Below, one piece after another: positions 8,004 to 18,868 of a stretch of 64,000 bases of DNA. Origin of the DNA: Bisbaumannia salifodinae (GTDB lineage Bacteria; Pseudomonadota; Gammaproteobacteria; Pseudomonadales; Halomonadaceae); the NCBI RefSeq assembly GCF_039522585.1, contig NZ_BAAADR010000007.1. One strand, 5' to 3'. Positions within the stretch are counted from its first letter, which is position 1. The number at the start of each line of letters is the position of its first letter. The position numbers and the translations under genes were made by a program. The notes beneath the pieces are model-generated. The model worked only from the letters and a program-made list of their open reading frames with translations. It did not search any database and was not told the origin of the DNA.

Positions 8004-9435
8004 GGCGTCGTCCGTCGCTGACGGCCCGGCTGATCGCCTGCAGGCGCCAGCCCAGCAGCAGGGCCGCCACGCTCAGGCCGGCCACCAGACCGATCCAGTA
8101 GCCGTGCACGCCCAGCGGCTCCAGCCAGGGGCCCAGGCCGCGGGTGCCGAGCCAGTGGCCCCCGGCCAGCCCCACCAGCCAGTAGGAGATCAGGGTGAAG
8201 ACCATGATGATGCGGGTGTCCTTGTAGCCGCGCAGGGCGCCGGCCATGGTCACCTGCAGCGAGTCCGAGACCTGATAGAGCATGGCCAGTACCACCAGGG
8301 AGAGGGCCAGGCGTTGCACCTCGGTATTGTGAGTGTAAAGGGCGATCACCGGTTCCGCGCCGAACCAGATGATCAGGTTGTTGAACAGCGCGATCCCCAG
8401 GCACACGGCGATGCCGTTCCAGGCCACGAAGCGTGCCCCCCGCAGGTTACCCGTTCCCAGGGTATTGCCGACCCGCACCGTCAGCGCCATGCCCAGCGAC
8501 AGCGGCAGCATAAAGAGAATCGAGGTGAAGTTGAGCGCCACCTGGTGAGCCGCCACCGTCACCTCGCCGAAGCTGGCCACGAAGAGGGCGATCAGGGTAA
8601 AGAGGGTCACCTCGACGAAGATGGCCACGCCGATGGGGACCCCGACGACGAGCAGTTGCCGGATCAGGCGCCAGCTCGGCGGGGTGGGGGCGTGCCATAG
8701 CTCGATTTCGCGGAAGGTGCGGCTGCGCTGGGTGTAACGGCACATGGTCAGCCCCATGACCCACATGGAGAGCGCCGTGGCGATGCCGCAGCCCCAGGCG
8801 CCCAGTGCCGGCAGTTGCTGGATCGGCGTCGGTAGCCAGCCGCCGAACAGCCCGGTGAGGCCGGCGCCGCCGTAGATCAGCACGAAGTTACTGGGGATAT
8901 TCACGCCCAGGCCCACCAGGCTGATGGTCAGGGAGGGACGGGTATGGTTCATGCCGTCGGAGAAGGCGCGCAGGGCCTGGAAGAGGGCCACCCCGGGCAT
9001 GCCGAAGGCCACCGCCGACAGATAGGCCGCCGAGAGCTCCGCTACCGCCTCGGGAACCCCCATCAGGCGGAAGATCGGCATCACCGCGAACCACAGCAGC
9101 AGGGCGCCGATCAGCCCCAGGCAGAGTGCCACCCACAGCGCCTGGTGCACATTGGGGCGAATCCGCGCCTGGCGCCCGCCCCCCAGCAGTTGGGCGACGA
9201 TGGGGGTAAGGCCCATCAGGGTGCCGGTCATGAACAGCATCAACGGCATCCATAGACTCGACCCCACCGAGACCGCGGCCAGGTCCGTGGCGCTCTGGCG
9301 CCCGGTCATCATCACATCGGTGACGCCCATGCCGGCCTGGGCCAGTTGGGCGCCACAGATTGGCAGGGCGAGACGCATCAATAGCGAGGTCTCCCGCCGG
9401 CTGCTGGCCAGCGGGGAGGAAGCGTGGCGTGCCAA
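7984..9435 (-). CDS. norM: MATE-family multidrug/Na+ antiporter (NorM type)
   Basis: This inner-membrane efflux pump of 483 residues has the two six-helix halves of MATE proteins. Characteristic pieces are PICGAQLAQAGMGVTDVMMTG near the N-terminus, AALGMP-like AVAFGMPGVALFQALRAFSDGM, and the second-half copy VGVPIGVAIFVEVTLF. NorM proteins export cationic drugs and dyes in exchange for Na+ or H+. It is the first gene of a two-gene unit with the DUF3080 lipoprotein and is divergent from epmC. Confidence 0.88.
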   Translation of the reverse strand: MARHASSPLASSRRETSLLMRLALPICGAQLAQAGMGVTDVMMTGRQSATDLAAVSVGSSLWMPLMLFMTGTLMGLTPIVAQLLGGGRQARIRPNVHQALWVALCLGLIGALLLWFAVMPIFRLMGVPEAVAELSAAYLSAVAFGMPGVALFQALRAFSDGMNHTRPSLTISLVGLGVNIPSNFVLIYGGAGLTGLFGGWLPTPIQQLPALGAWGCGIATALSMWVMGLTMCRYTQRSRTFREIELWHAPTPPSWRLIRQLLVVGVPIGVAIFVEVTLFTLIALFVASFGEVTVAAHQVALNFTSILFMLPLSLGMALTVRVGNTLGTGNLRGARFVAWNGIAVCLGIALFNNLIIWFGAEPVIALYTHNTEVQRLALSLVVLAMLYQVSDSLQVTMAGALRGYKDTRIIMVFTLISYWLVGLAGGHWLGTRGLGPWLEPLGVHGYWIGLVAGLSVAALLLGWRLQAISRAVSDGRRHVAQSD

Positions 9436-9573
9436 GGTCGAACTCCTTTTAACAGGGCGTTCCGATAACGCCTGTCCATTCGGGCAAGACGGCCTAGTTT
9501 AGCAATAGCCGAGGATATTCGTCGCCGTCCCCGATCCCTATAATGTGGCCCATTTGCCAGCCGAGGAGAGACC

Positions 9574-10134
9574 GTGGAGCACCGCCTCGACGACGTGATC
9601 GCCCTGTTCGATGGGCTCTTCGCCGATACCTATGCGACCCGCCTGGTGCGCGGCGGCGACGAGCCGCTCTACCGCCCCGCGGATGCGCACTGCCCCTACC
9701 ATCGGGTGATCTTCGCCCGGGGCTTCTATGCCAGTGCCCTGCACGAGATCAGCCACTGGTGTATCGCCGGGGCCCGGCGGCGCCAGCAGGAGGACTATGG
9801 CTACTGGTACCTGCCCGATGGCCGCGATGCCGAGCAGCAGCGCGCCTTCGAGGCGGTGGAGGTGGCGCCCCAGGCCCTGGAGTCGCTGTTCGCCGCGGCG
9901 GCCGGTCGCGACTTCCACGTCAGCGTCGATAACCTGGGGGAGGTGGCGGTGGATCGCCAGGCCTTCCAGGCCCGGGTAGCGGCGCGGGCCGGGCGCTATC
10001 TCGAGGAGGGGTTGCCGCGCCGCGCCGCGGCCTTCCGCGCGGCCCTGACGGCCTACTATCGCCAGGGCCGGTCGCGGGAGGCGGCCATCGCCTGCGGGCG
10101 AGCCTTGCTGGCCGCCGAGGCGCTGCCCGCCTAG
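9574..10134 (+). CDS. epmC: elongation factor P hydroxylase EpmC
   Basis: EpmC (YfcM) hydroxylates the beta-lysylated lysine of EF-P. The 186-residue protein carries the metal motif HEISHW (H57, E58, H61) followed by CIAGARRR, which is diagnostic of the family. Translation starts at GTG 9574 after CGAGGAGAG. The stop codon TAG overlaps the stop of the convergent downstream gene within one CTAG. Confidence 0.9.
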   Translation: MEHRLDDVIALFDGLFADTYATRLVRGGDEPLYRPADAHCPYHRVIFARGFYASALHEISHWCIAGARRRQQEDYGYWYLPDGRDAEQQRAFEAVEVAPQALESLFAAAAGRDFHVSVDNLGEVAVDRQAFQARVAARAGRYLEEGLPRRAAAFRAALTAYYRQGRSREAAIACGRALLAAEALPA

Positions 10135-10610
10135 TCCCCCTCGCCAAGGCGCTGATGCAGGGCCAGCATCACCTGCACCTCCTGGTCGGCGCGCAGCGGC
10201 TCCAGGCCCAGTTCGCCGAACAGCTCATTGCGGCGGCGGATCCACTCGCCGCTGGGCAGGTCGGGGTAGAGGGACTCCGCCGGGGCCAGCTCCACGAAGG
10301 GGTCGAGGCCGAACGCATCGAACAGCCGCACCAGGGCCGATTCGTCGTCGCTGACGCCGGCGGTGAGCAGGGTCTGGCTGAAGTGGTCATTCTCCAGCTC
10401 GCGGATCACGTCCAGGGGGCTGACCCCCAGCCCCTCCAGCTCCTCCAGGCTGTAGTCCCCCAGTGCCACCAGTTCGTCATTCAGCCAGCTGTCGTCGGGC
10501 TGGATCAGGGTGTGCTTGACCTGCCCATCGGGCAGGCTCCAGGCGATGGCCAGGGGCAGGCCGCCATCCTCACCGGTCTCGACGGCGATAAAGCCAGGAA
10601 AGTCGGCCAT
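10131..10610 (-). CDS. degenerate DEDD-type 3'-5' exonuclease-like protein
   Basis: This 159-residue protein starts MADFPGFIAVET. The order of elements looks like an RNase T/DnaQ-fold nuclease: first strand FIAVETGE, a middle region DDSWLNDELV, and a C-terminal RADQEVQVMLALHQRL that resembles the last motif with its Asp. The first-strand DxE is replaced by VET, so catalytic activity is doubtful. The ATG stands one base after the tatD stop, so the two genes are co-translated. The family assignment is my inference from pattern only. Confidence 0.5.
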   Translation of the reverse strand: MADFPGFIAVETGEDGGLPLAIAWSLPDGQVKHTLIQPDDSWLNDELVALGDYSLEELEGLGVSPLDVIRELENDHFSQTLLTAGVSDDESALVRLFDAFGLDPFVELAPAESLYPDLPSGEWIRRRNELFGELGLEPLRADQEVQVMLALHQRLGEGD

Positions 10611-10611
10611 C

Positions 10612-11466
10612 TCAGGGTTCCTCTTCGGGGCAGGGCAGGGCAAAGAAGGCCCGGGCCGTGGCGCTGGTGGCCTCGGCCAGGGTCGCCGGGGACTCGCCGC
10701 GCCAGTGGGCGATCTCGTCCAGGATAAAGGGTAGCAGCGCCGGCTCGTGGCGCCGGCCCTTGAGCTTGGCGGGCAGGTTGCGCGGCAGCAGGTAGGGGCA
10801 ATCGGTCTCCAGCATCAGGCGGCTCGCGGGAATGTCCCGCACCAGCTCGCGCAGATGGTGGCCGCGCCGCTCGTCGCAGATCCAGCCGGTCAGGCCGATA
10901 TGCAGGTCGAGGTCCAGGTAGCGGTGCAGAGTGGCCCGCTCGCCGGTAAAGCAGTGCACCACCGCCTGGGGAATGTCGTCCCGCCAGTGGCTCAGCATCT
11001 CGGTCATGCGCCGCCCGGCGTCCCGCTCATGGATAAACAGCGGCAGGCGGCGCTCGGCGGCCTGCTGCAGCTGCGCCTCGAAGGCACGCTCCTGCTCGGC
11101 GGGGGTGGAGAAGTTGCGGTTGAAATCGAGGCCGCACTCGCCCACCGCCACCACCTCGGGGTGGGCGTGGAGCGCCGCCATGGCCTGGGCCAGCTCGCCA
11201 TTCCAGCGGCTGGCATCATGGGGGTGGACCCCGGCGGTGGCATAGCAGCCGGGGATCTCCCGGGCCAGGGCCACCGCCTGTTCGGCATGCTCCCGATCGG
11301 TGCCGGTGAGGATCAGGGTGGTGACATTGGCCGCCCGGGCGCGCTGGATCACCGCATCGCGATCGCGGGTGAAGCTCTCGTGGGTCAGGTTGGCGCCAAT
11401 ATCCACCAGCGGCGCCGGGGCGCGCCGGCGCAGCGCCTCGGGCAGAACGTCATCGAAGTCGGCCAA
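10612..11466 (-). CDS. tatD: TatD-family metal-dependent DNase/hydrolase
   Basis: This cytosolic hydrolase has the TatD TIM-barrel metal ligands in order: GANLTHESF, the glutamate in VGECGLDFNRNFS, FIHERDAG, VVHCFTG, and the aspartate in ETDCPYLLPRN. At 284 residues it is slightly longer than E. coli TatD because of an N-terminal extension of ~17 residues. TatD-type enzymes are Mg-dependent 3'-5' exonucleases. It is the first gene of a two-gene unit and is divergent from uup. Confidence 0.88.
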   Translation of the reverse strand: MADFDDVLPEALRRRAPAPLVDIGANLTHESFTRDRDAVIQRARAANVTTLILTGTDREHAEQAVALAREIPGCYATAGVHPHDASRWNGELAQAMAALHAHPEVVAVGECGLDFNRNFSTPAEQERAFEAQLQQAAERRLPLFIHERDAGRRMTEMLSHWRDDIPQAVVHCFTGERATLHRYLDLDLHIGLTGWICDERRGHHLRELVRDIPASRLMLETDCPYLLPRNLPAKLKGRRHEPALLPFILDEIAHWRGESPATLAEATSATARAFFALPCPEEEP

Positions 11467-11494
11467 GGCCAGAGTCTCCTTGCTGAGCGGGCGC

Positions 11495-11539
11495 CTAGTG
11501 TAACCAAGCCCACCCGGGCTCGGCCATGCGTTACACTAG
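11495..11539. promoter_or_regulatory. divergent -10-like elements in an inverted repeat
   Basis: CTAGTGTAAC (11495-11504) and GTTACACTAG (11530-11539) are exact inverted copies between tatD and uup. Each contains TACACT reading toward its own gene, a plausible -10 box. No clear -35 boxes are seen, so this is a modest promoter or operator call. Confidence 0.4.
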
Positions 11540-11568
11540 CGCCTTTGCCGATTCGATGAGGATTGCGT

Positions 11569-13488
11569 GTGACCCTGTTACGTCTGGAACAGCTGCAGCT
11601 CGCCTATGGCCCCCAGGTGCTGCTCAACGGCGCCGAGCTGGTGCTGGAGAAGGGCGAGCGCCTGGCCCTGGTGGGCCGCAACGGCACCGGCAAGTCGACC
11701 CTGCTCAGGCTGGTCTCCGGGGAGATCCTGCCCGATGGCGGGAACATCTGGCGGGCGCCGGGGCTCAAGGTGGGGGTGCTGGCCCAGGACCTGCCGGTGG
11801 CCTCCGGGGAGACCATCTTCGACGTGGTGGCCGAGGGCCTGCCCGAGGCCGGGAGCCTGCTCGCCGAGTATCACCACCTGGTGCAGCAGGACGACCCGGA
11901 CATGCGGCGCATGGCGACCCTGCAGACCCAACTGGAGGCGATCGATGGCTGGTCCTTCAACCAGCGTATCGATGTGATCCTGACCCGCCTGGGCCTGCCG
12001 GCGGACGACCTGATGACCTCCCTCTCCGGGGGCTGGCGGCGTCGCGTGGCCCTGGCCCGGGCCCTGGTGGCCGACCCCGACCTGCTGCTGCTGGACGAGC
12101 CCACCAACCACCTGGACCTGGACACCATCGCCTGGCTGGAGGAGCAGCTGCTGGCCTTCCAGGGCGCCGTGCTCTTTATCACTCACGACCGCGCCTTCCT
12201 GTCGCGGCTGGCCACCGGCATTCTCGAGCTCGACCGGGGGCGGCTCGGCCGCTACCCCGGCGACTACGCCAAGTATCAGGCCCAGAAGGCCCATGAGCTG
12301 GAGGTGGAGGCCAAGGAGAACGCCGAGTTCGACAAGAAGCTGGCCCAGGAAGAGGCGTGGATTCGCCAGGGCATCAAGGCCCGGCGGACCCGCAACGAGG
12401 GGCGGGTGAGGGCGCTGGAGCAGATGCGCCGCGAGCGCAGCCAGCGCCGCGAGCGCCAGGGTAATGCCAACCTCTCGGTGGACAGCGGCGAGCGTACCGG
12501 CAAGCGGGTGGTGGAGCTGATCAACGTCACCCAGCGCTTCGGCGACGAGACGGTGATTCGCGATCTCAGCCTGGAGATCCAGCGCGGCGATCGCATCGGC
12601 TTTATCGGCCGCAATGGGGCCGGCAAGACCACCCTGCTGAAGATCCTGCTCGGCGAGCTGGAGCCCAGCGAGGGCCAGGTGCGCCTGGGCACCAACCTCA
12701 AGGTGGCCTATTTCGATCAGCTGCGCGCCGGCCTGGAGATGGACAAGAGCGTCTACGACAACGTGGCCCAGGGCAGCGACCGGGTCACGGTGGGGGGCAA
12801 GGATCGCCATGTGATCAGCTACCTCCAGGACTTCCTGTTCACCCCGGAGCGGGCCCGCCAGCCGGTCAAGGTGCTCTCCGGTGGCGAATCCAATCGCCTG
12901 CTGCTGGCCAAGCTGTTCACCCAGCCGGCCAATGTGCTGGTGCTCGACGAACCCACCAATGACCTGGACGTGGAGACCCTGGAGCTGCTCGAGGAGCTGC
13001 TGCTCGACTTCGAGGGCACCCTGCTGCTGGTCTCCCACGACCGGACCTTTATGGACAACGTGGTGACCGGGGTGCTGGCCTTCGAGGGCGATGGCCGGGT
13101 GCGCGAGTACGTGGGCGGCTACAGCGACTGGGTACGCCAGGGCGGCAAGTTGCCCCCGGCACCCTGGGAAGGGGCGGCGCGGCAGCGGGCCGAGCCGGTG
13201 GCCGATGGAGTAGCCGAGACGCCGCAGAAGGCGACCAAGCCCGCCGCCAGGAAGCCCGCCAAGCTCTCCTACAAGCTGCAGCGGGAGCTCGACGGCCTGC
13301 CGGCGCGTATCGAGCGGTTGGAGGCCGAGGTGGCCGAGTTCGAGGCCAGGGTGGGGGATCCCGACTTCTATCAGCAGGAGGCCAGCCGGGTCACCGCGAC
13401 CCTGGAGGCGATGGGCGCCAAGCAGGCGGAGCTGGACGAGGCCATGGAGCGGTGGGTGGAACTGGAGGCGCTCGCCGCCGGGGAGTAA
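11569..13488 (+). CDS. uup: ABC-F family ATPase Uup
   Basis: This cytosolic ABC-F protein of 639 residues has two ATP-binding cassettes and no membrane part. First cassette: GRNGTGKST, LSGGWRRR and LLLLDEPTNH. Second cassette: GRNGAGKTT, LSGGESNR and VLVLDEPTND. A charged linker and the C-terminal coiled coil with Lys/Pro-rich lead-in (near residues 545-639) are typical of Uup, which acts on ribosomes or branched DNA. GTG 11569 is preferred because GAGG lies 7 bases upstream; TTG 11563 would be too close to it. Confidence 0.92.
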   Translation: MTLLRLEQLQLAYGPQVLLNGAELVLEKGERLALVGRNGTGKSTLLRLVSGEILPDGGNIWRAPGLKVGVLAQDLPVASGETIFDVVAEGLPEAGSLLAEYHHLVQQDDPDMRRMATLQTQLEAIDGWSFNQRIDVILTRLGLPADDLMTSLSGGWRRRVALARALVADPDLLLLDEPTNHLDLDTIAWLEEQLLAFQGAVLFITHDRAFLSRLATGILELDRGRLGRYPGDYAKYQAQKAHELEVEAKENAEFDKKLAQEEAWIRQGIKARRTRNEGRVRALEQMRRERSQRRERQGNANLSVDSGERTGKRVVELINVTQRFGDETVIRDLSLEIQRGDRIGFIGRNGAGKTTLLKILLGELEPSEGQVRLGTNLKVAYFDQLRAGLEMDKSVYDNVAQGSDRVTVGGKDRHVISYLQDFLFTPERARQPVKVLSGGESNRLLLAKLFTQPANVLVLDEPTNDLDVETLELLEELLLDFEGTLLLVSHDRTFMDNVVTGVLAFEGDGRVREYVGGYSDWVRQGGKLPPAPWEGAARQRAEPVADGVAETPQKATKPAARKPAKLSYKLQRELDGLPARIERLEAEVAEFEARVGDPDFYQQEASRVTATLEAMGAKQAELDEAMERWVELEALAAGE

Positions 13489-13503
13489 GCGATAATTCGC
13501 TAC

Positions 13504-13547
13504 TGCGCTCGATACTTTGACCGCCGGCGGCCAGGATATCGAGCGCA
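13504..13547. terminator. hairpin between convergent genes
   Basis: TGCGCTCGATA and TATCGAGCGCA form an 11-bp stem around a GC-rich loop containing CCGCCGGCGG. It lies between the converging uup and the stress-protein gene. Confidence 0.55.
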
Positions 13548-13567
13548 GCAGTCAATCAGTGCTTCCG

Positions 13568-14026
13568 TTATTCGTCGCTCTCTTCGCCCTTCTTGCCAAC
13601 CCGCACCGCCAGCACATCGCACTGGGCGCCGTGCAGCACGCCGGTGGAGGTGGAGCCCAGCAGCAGGGCGAAGCCGTGGCGCCCATGGGAGCCCACCACG
13701 ATCAGATCCACGTCGTGTTCTTCGGCGAAGCGGTGGATCTCGGTATCGGGCATGCCCACCACCACGTGCTGGTTCTCCTTGGGCACCTTGTGAGGATCGG
13801 CGATCTCCGCCAGGCGCTGCTTGGCATGATCGTCGAGCTGATCCTGGATGCTGGTGAGATCCATGGGGATATCGCCACCATAGGCGAAGCCCAGCGGCTC
13901 CAGGGTATGCATGATGGAGAGTTTGGCCTGGTTGCGCTCGGCGATGGGCAGGGCGCGCTCCAGGACCTTATGGGAATCCTTGGTCAGATCGACGGCGACC
14001 AGGATATGGCGATATTCGTTGCTCAT
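13568..14026 (-). CDS. universal stress protein, UspA family
   Basis: This 152-residue cytosolic protein begins RHILVAVDLTKDSHKVLERAL. The ATP-binding signature GSHGRHGFALLLGSTSTG near residue 118 is followed by VLHGAQCDVLAVRV, so it belongs to the ATP-binding UspA branch. A relative, TeaD, regulates ectoine uptake in Halomonas. Here there are no transporter genes beside it, so that role is not supported. Confidence 0.9.
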   Translation of the reverse strand: MSNEYRHILVAVDLTKDSHKVLERALPIAERNQAKLSIMHTLEPLGFAYGGDIPMDLTSIQDQLDDHAKQRLAEIADPHKVPKENQHVVVGMPDTEIHRFAEEHDVDLIVVGSHGRHGFALLLGSTSTGVLHGAQCDVLAVRVGKKGEESDE

Positions 14027-14135
14027 GGGACTCCTCGCATGGCGACAGCGGGCTGATACCCCTTACTCTAGGCGCTCTAGTGGGCCCGGAACAACGACTT
14101 ATATCAACGTTTTGTGACATTCGACGAGGCAGCCG

Positions 14136-14651
14136 ATGACCTGGCTAATCATTCTCTTGGCACTGGCGCTGGTGGTATCGCCGGTGATGTGGCTCAAGCC
14201 CAGTCCCCGCCAGAAGCGGGTGGCCGGCCTGCGCAATGCCGTGATCAAGGCGGGGGTGGAGGTGAAGCTGGAGGTGCCGCCCCTGCATGATGTGAAGACG
14301 TCCATGCCCGCCTATCGCTGGCGCTACCCCCAGGAGCGTCCCGGTCCCACCTTCGTGCTGGTCCGCGATAGCGAGTCCGGGGAGTCGCTCAAGCCCTGCC
14401 ATGCCGGCTGGCGCTGGCGCACCGAGCCGTTGCGCCCCTTGCCGGAGGCGGCCCGGGAACGCCTCTTCGCCCTGCTGGAGCGGCTACCCCAGGACGCCCT
14501 GGTGCTGGAATCCAACGAGCAGGCCCTGACCCTGTGGTGGTACGAGTCACAGAATACCGAGCGTTTCCTCGGCTATCGCGATGACTTCCTCTTCCTGCGC
14601 GACCAACTGGCGGGACGCCCCGACCGTCCCCGGCCCAGGCCCCGGGCTTAA
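14136..14651 (+). CDS. single-pass membrane protein of unknown function
   Basis: This 171-residue protein has one N-terminal helix (residues 2-20, WLIILLALALVVSPVMWL) followed by a basic stretch PSPRQKR, so it is probably anchored with the soluble part in the cytosol. The soluble part has a Trp/Arg-rich core (AYRWRYPQE, AGWRWRTEP) and ends in a Pro-Arg tail (DRPRPRPRA). I do not recognise the family. A large hairpin follows 8 bases after the stop. Confidence 0.6.
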   Translation: MTWLIILLALALVVSPVMWLKPSPRQKRVAGLRNAVIKAGVEVKLEVPPLHDVKTSMPAYRWRYPQERPGPTFVLVRDSESGESLKPCHAGWRWRTEPLRPLPEAARERLFALLERLPQDALVLESNEQALTLWWYESQNTERFLGYRDDFLFLRDQLAGRPDRPRPRPRA

Positions 14652-14658
14652 GGCTTTG

Positions 14659-14708
14659 CCCCATACACGAAGACGGGCACCCTAAGGGTGCCGTCTTCGT
14701 GTATGGGG
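14659..14708. terminator. long bidirectional terminator palindrome
   Basis: CCCCATACACGAAGACGG with GCACCCT pairs with AGGGTGC and CGTCTTCGTGTATGGGG. This gives a ~24-bp stem with one bulged base, between two convergent genes. Confidence 0.8.
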
Positions 14709-14722
14709 AGGGCGGCCTGGGA

Positions 14723-15166
14723 TCAGGCGTCCTCGTCGCGTCCCTGCAGGCGCAGGCCATTCTCCTCGATCCGTCCCAGCAGGGCATCGAGCTGGTGAAC
14801 CTCGTCGTCGCTGAGTCCCGCCAGCATCTCCTGACGTGCCTCGGCCACCACCGCATCGATCTGCTGCAGCAGGGGCGTCGCCGCTTCGGTGAGGAAGATG
14901 CGCTTGGTGCGGCGATCCTGGTCGCAGGGGCAGCGTTCGATCAGGCCCTGTTCGGCGAGCTGATCCAGGGTGCGCACCAGGGACGGGGCCTCGACCCCGA
15001 TGGCCCGGGCCAGGTCGCACTGGGGCTGACCGTCGCCGAGGCGCCACAGATGGTAGAGAGTGACCCAGCGGGTCTGGGTCAGGCCCAGGGGCGCCAGGCG
15101 CTGGTCGAGGATGGCCCGCCACAGGCGCGGCAGGCGTGACAGTCGGAAACCGATATTTTGATGCAT
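14723..15166 (-). CDS. MarR/SlyA-family transcriptional regulator
   Basis: This 147-residue winged-helix regulator has GLTQTRWVTLYHLWRLGDG leading into the DNA-binding helices (CDLARAIGVEAPSLVRTLDQLAEQGLIER) and the wing (DRRTKRIFLT). The start is set at MHQNIGFRLSRL because family members begin here and an upstream extension lacks a ribosome-binding site. The ligand is unknown. There is no adjacent efflux or catabolic operon to name a target. Confidence 0.82.
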   Translation of the reverse strand: MHQNIGFRLSRLPRLWRAILDQRLAPLGLTQTRWVTLYHLWRLGDGQPQCDLARAIGVEAPSLVRTLDQLAEQGLIERCPCDQDRRTKRIFLTEAATPLLQQIDAVVAEARQEMLAGLSDDEVHQLDALLGRIEENGLRLQGRDEDA

Positions 15167-15282
15167 TGGACTTCGTGTTTGCAGGCTAATAGTTGCATTG
15201 TCCGAAGCGATTGCCGCCATTGCAAGCCTTGGCGGCCGCGGGTCGGAAGATTGGCGTGGAAAAAACGTCGAGAGGCGTTGCG

Positions 15283-16446
15283 TCATCCCGTCTCGCCGTG
15301 ACTCCTGGGCATGCCCGGGAGCATGCGCCGCCACTCCAGCCCGGGAATGCCCTGGAGAACGTGAATCTCGCCATCCGCCCGCTGAGGTGCCGCGGCGCTC
15401 ACGTCAAAGCGCAGGCTGCCCAGGCGTTGGCCGGAGGAGGTGACGATATCGATGCGCCAGTCGCCGCTCGATGTCTCGGGAAAATTGAGCTTATGGCTCC
15501 AGGCCCGATAGCCCGCCTCGCGGCCGCCGTGCACCGTCAGGGGGATGCGATCGAGCAACTCCCCCTGATGGTGCCACTCGTGGTAGATGGTCTCCTCCAG
15601 GCCGCGGGGCGCGCGAATCGCCGTATAGGCGTAGAGTCCCTCCCGGGCCAGGGCCTCGGGGGTAAGGTCGAGTTCGCCCACCGGGGTGCGGCTGTCGCGA
15701 TCCAGCTCCGGGGCCAGGGCGCTGCCGGTCAACCTCAGGTGAGCCGTGGGCACCCAGGCGCGCCCCGACCAGGCAGCACCGGCCAGCAGCAGGGCCACGC
15801 CCAGCAGGGCGAGCCAGCTGCGCCAGCCCTTGGGATGCAGCAGGTGGATCAGGCTCGGCAGGGCGAAGACCACCATGGCCAGCAGGGCATAGCCCAGGCT
15901 CTCCGCGGTGGTCAGGGAGAGCAGCAGCGGCAGGGTCACCAGCACCACCACGAAGACGCACTGGGCGTGGAAGGCGAAATAGAGCCAGCGCAGGCGCCCG
16001 GCTAGCCGATAATAGAGGGGGTCGATGATCGATAGCAGGCCCAGGCCGATCAGCAGCAGGGTGAACAGCGCCTGGCCGCTGGTCCAGACGGTGGTGGCCA
16101 GCAGGAAGGGCAGGCAGAAGAACAGCGTCTCCTGATGGATCAACTGGGCAATAAAGGCGGTGATGCCCTGGGGCAGGGTGGGGTAGCCGCGGCGGGCCAG
16201 CAGCCGACCGATCAGCCCCTCGCCGAGCAGCAGCACCCAGGCCAGCAGCATGCCCAGGGCCAGCAGGCCGCCCAGCCACTGCTGGCGATCCACCAGGAAG
16301 AAGCTCAGCACCCCGGCGCCGAAGGCGATGGGCGGCCATACCCAGAGGTAGGGGCGCAGCCGGATCAGCAGGGCCTCGACGCCGGCTTGCAGGCGACGCA
16401 GGCGCGGATGGGGGTCGGGGGGCGTGGAAACGGAGGTATCGGGCAT
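15283..16446 (-). CDS. DUF5924/DUF2914 membrane protein
   Basis: This 387-residue protein has roughly eight hydrophobic helices between residues 30 and 235. A periplasmic C-terminal domain follows, in which GLYAYTAIRAP, EWHHQGELLDRIPL and SGDWRIDIVTSSGQ match the DUF2914 pattern. The function is unknown. It stands alone between the MarR gene and the fad promoter region. Confidence 0.7.
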   Translation of the reverse strand: MPDTSVSTPPDPHPRLRRLQAGVEALLIRLRPYLWVWPPIAFGAGVLSFFLVDRQQWLGGLLALGMLLAWVLLLGEGLIGRLLARRGYPTLPQGITAFIAQLIHQETLFFCLPFLLATTVWTSGQALFTLLLIGLGLLSIIDPLYYRLAGRLRWLYFAFHAQCVFVVVLVTLPLLLSLTTAESLGYALLAMVVFALPSLIHLLHPKGWRSWLALLGVALLLAGAAWSGRAWVPTAHLRLTGSALAPELDRDSRTPVGELDLTPEALAREGLYAYTAIRAPRGLEETIYHEWHHQGELLDRIPLTVHGGREAGYRAWSHKLNFPETSSGDWRIDIVTSSGQRLGSLRFDVSAAAPQRADGEIHVLQGIPGLEWRRMLPGMPRSHGETG

Positions 16447-16681
16447 CGCTGGCCTCGTGGCGGAAACGCTCGGCGCAGGCTAGCAGGGTCGGCCGGGGTT
16501 CGGGAGTCGCCGCTGGGCGACAGGCGGTGCAAGGATGGCGCAGTCAGGTTCTAGTATCGACCATCCGCCGAGAGAAGGGGGCTTGACGTGGCGACCAAGC
16601 TGAACCAAGCTAACGCTAAATCAAACGACCGTATGAATGCATACCGTCTTCCGGCATCCAACCCTGTGTGGAGATACGTGG

Positions 16682-18844
<2,163 letters not shown>

Positions 18845-18868
18845 TCCACCGCCTGAAGGAGAATGAAG

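Noticed and set aside
16616..16660. Possible FadR/PsrA operator (GTATG-AATG-CATAC) before fadB
   Set aside because: Only a 5-bp dyad; it does not match a consensus I could trust, so it is not listed as a feature.
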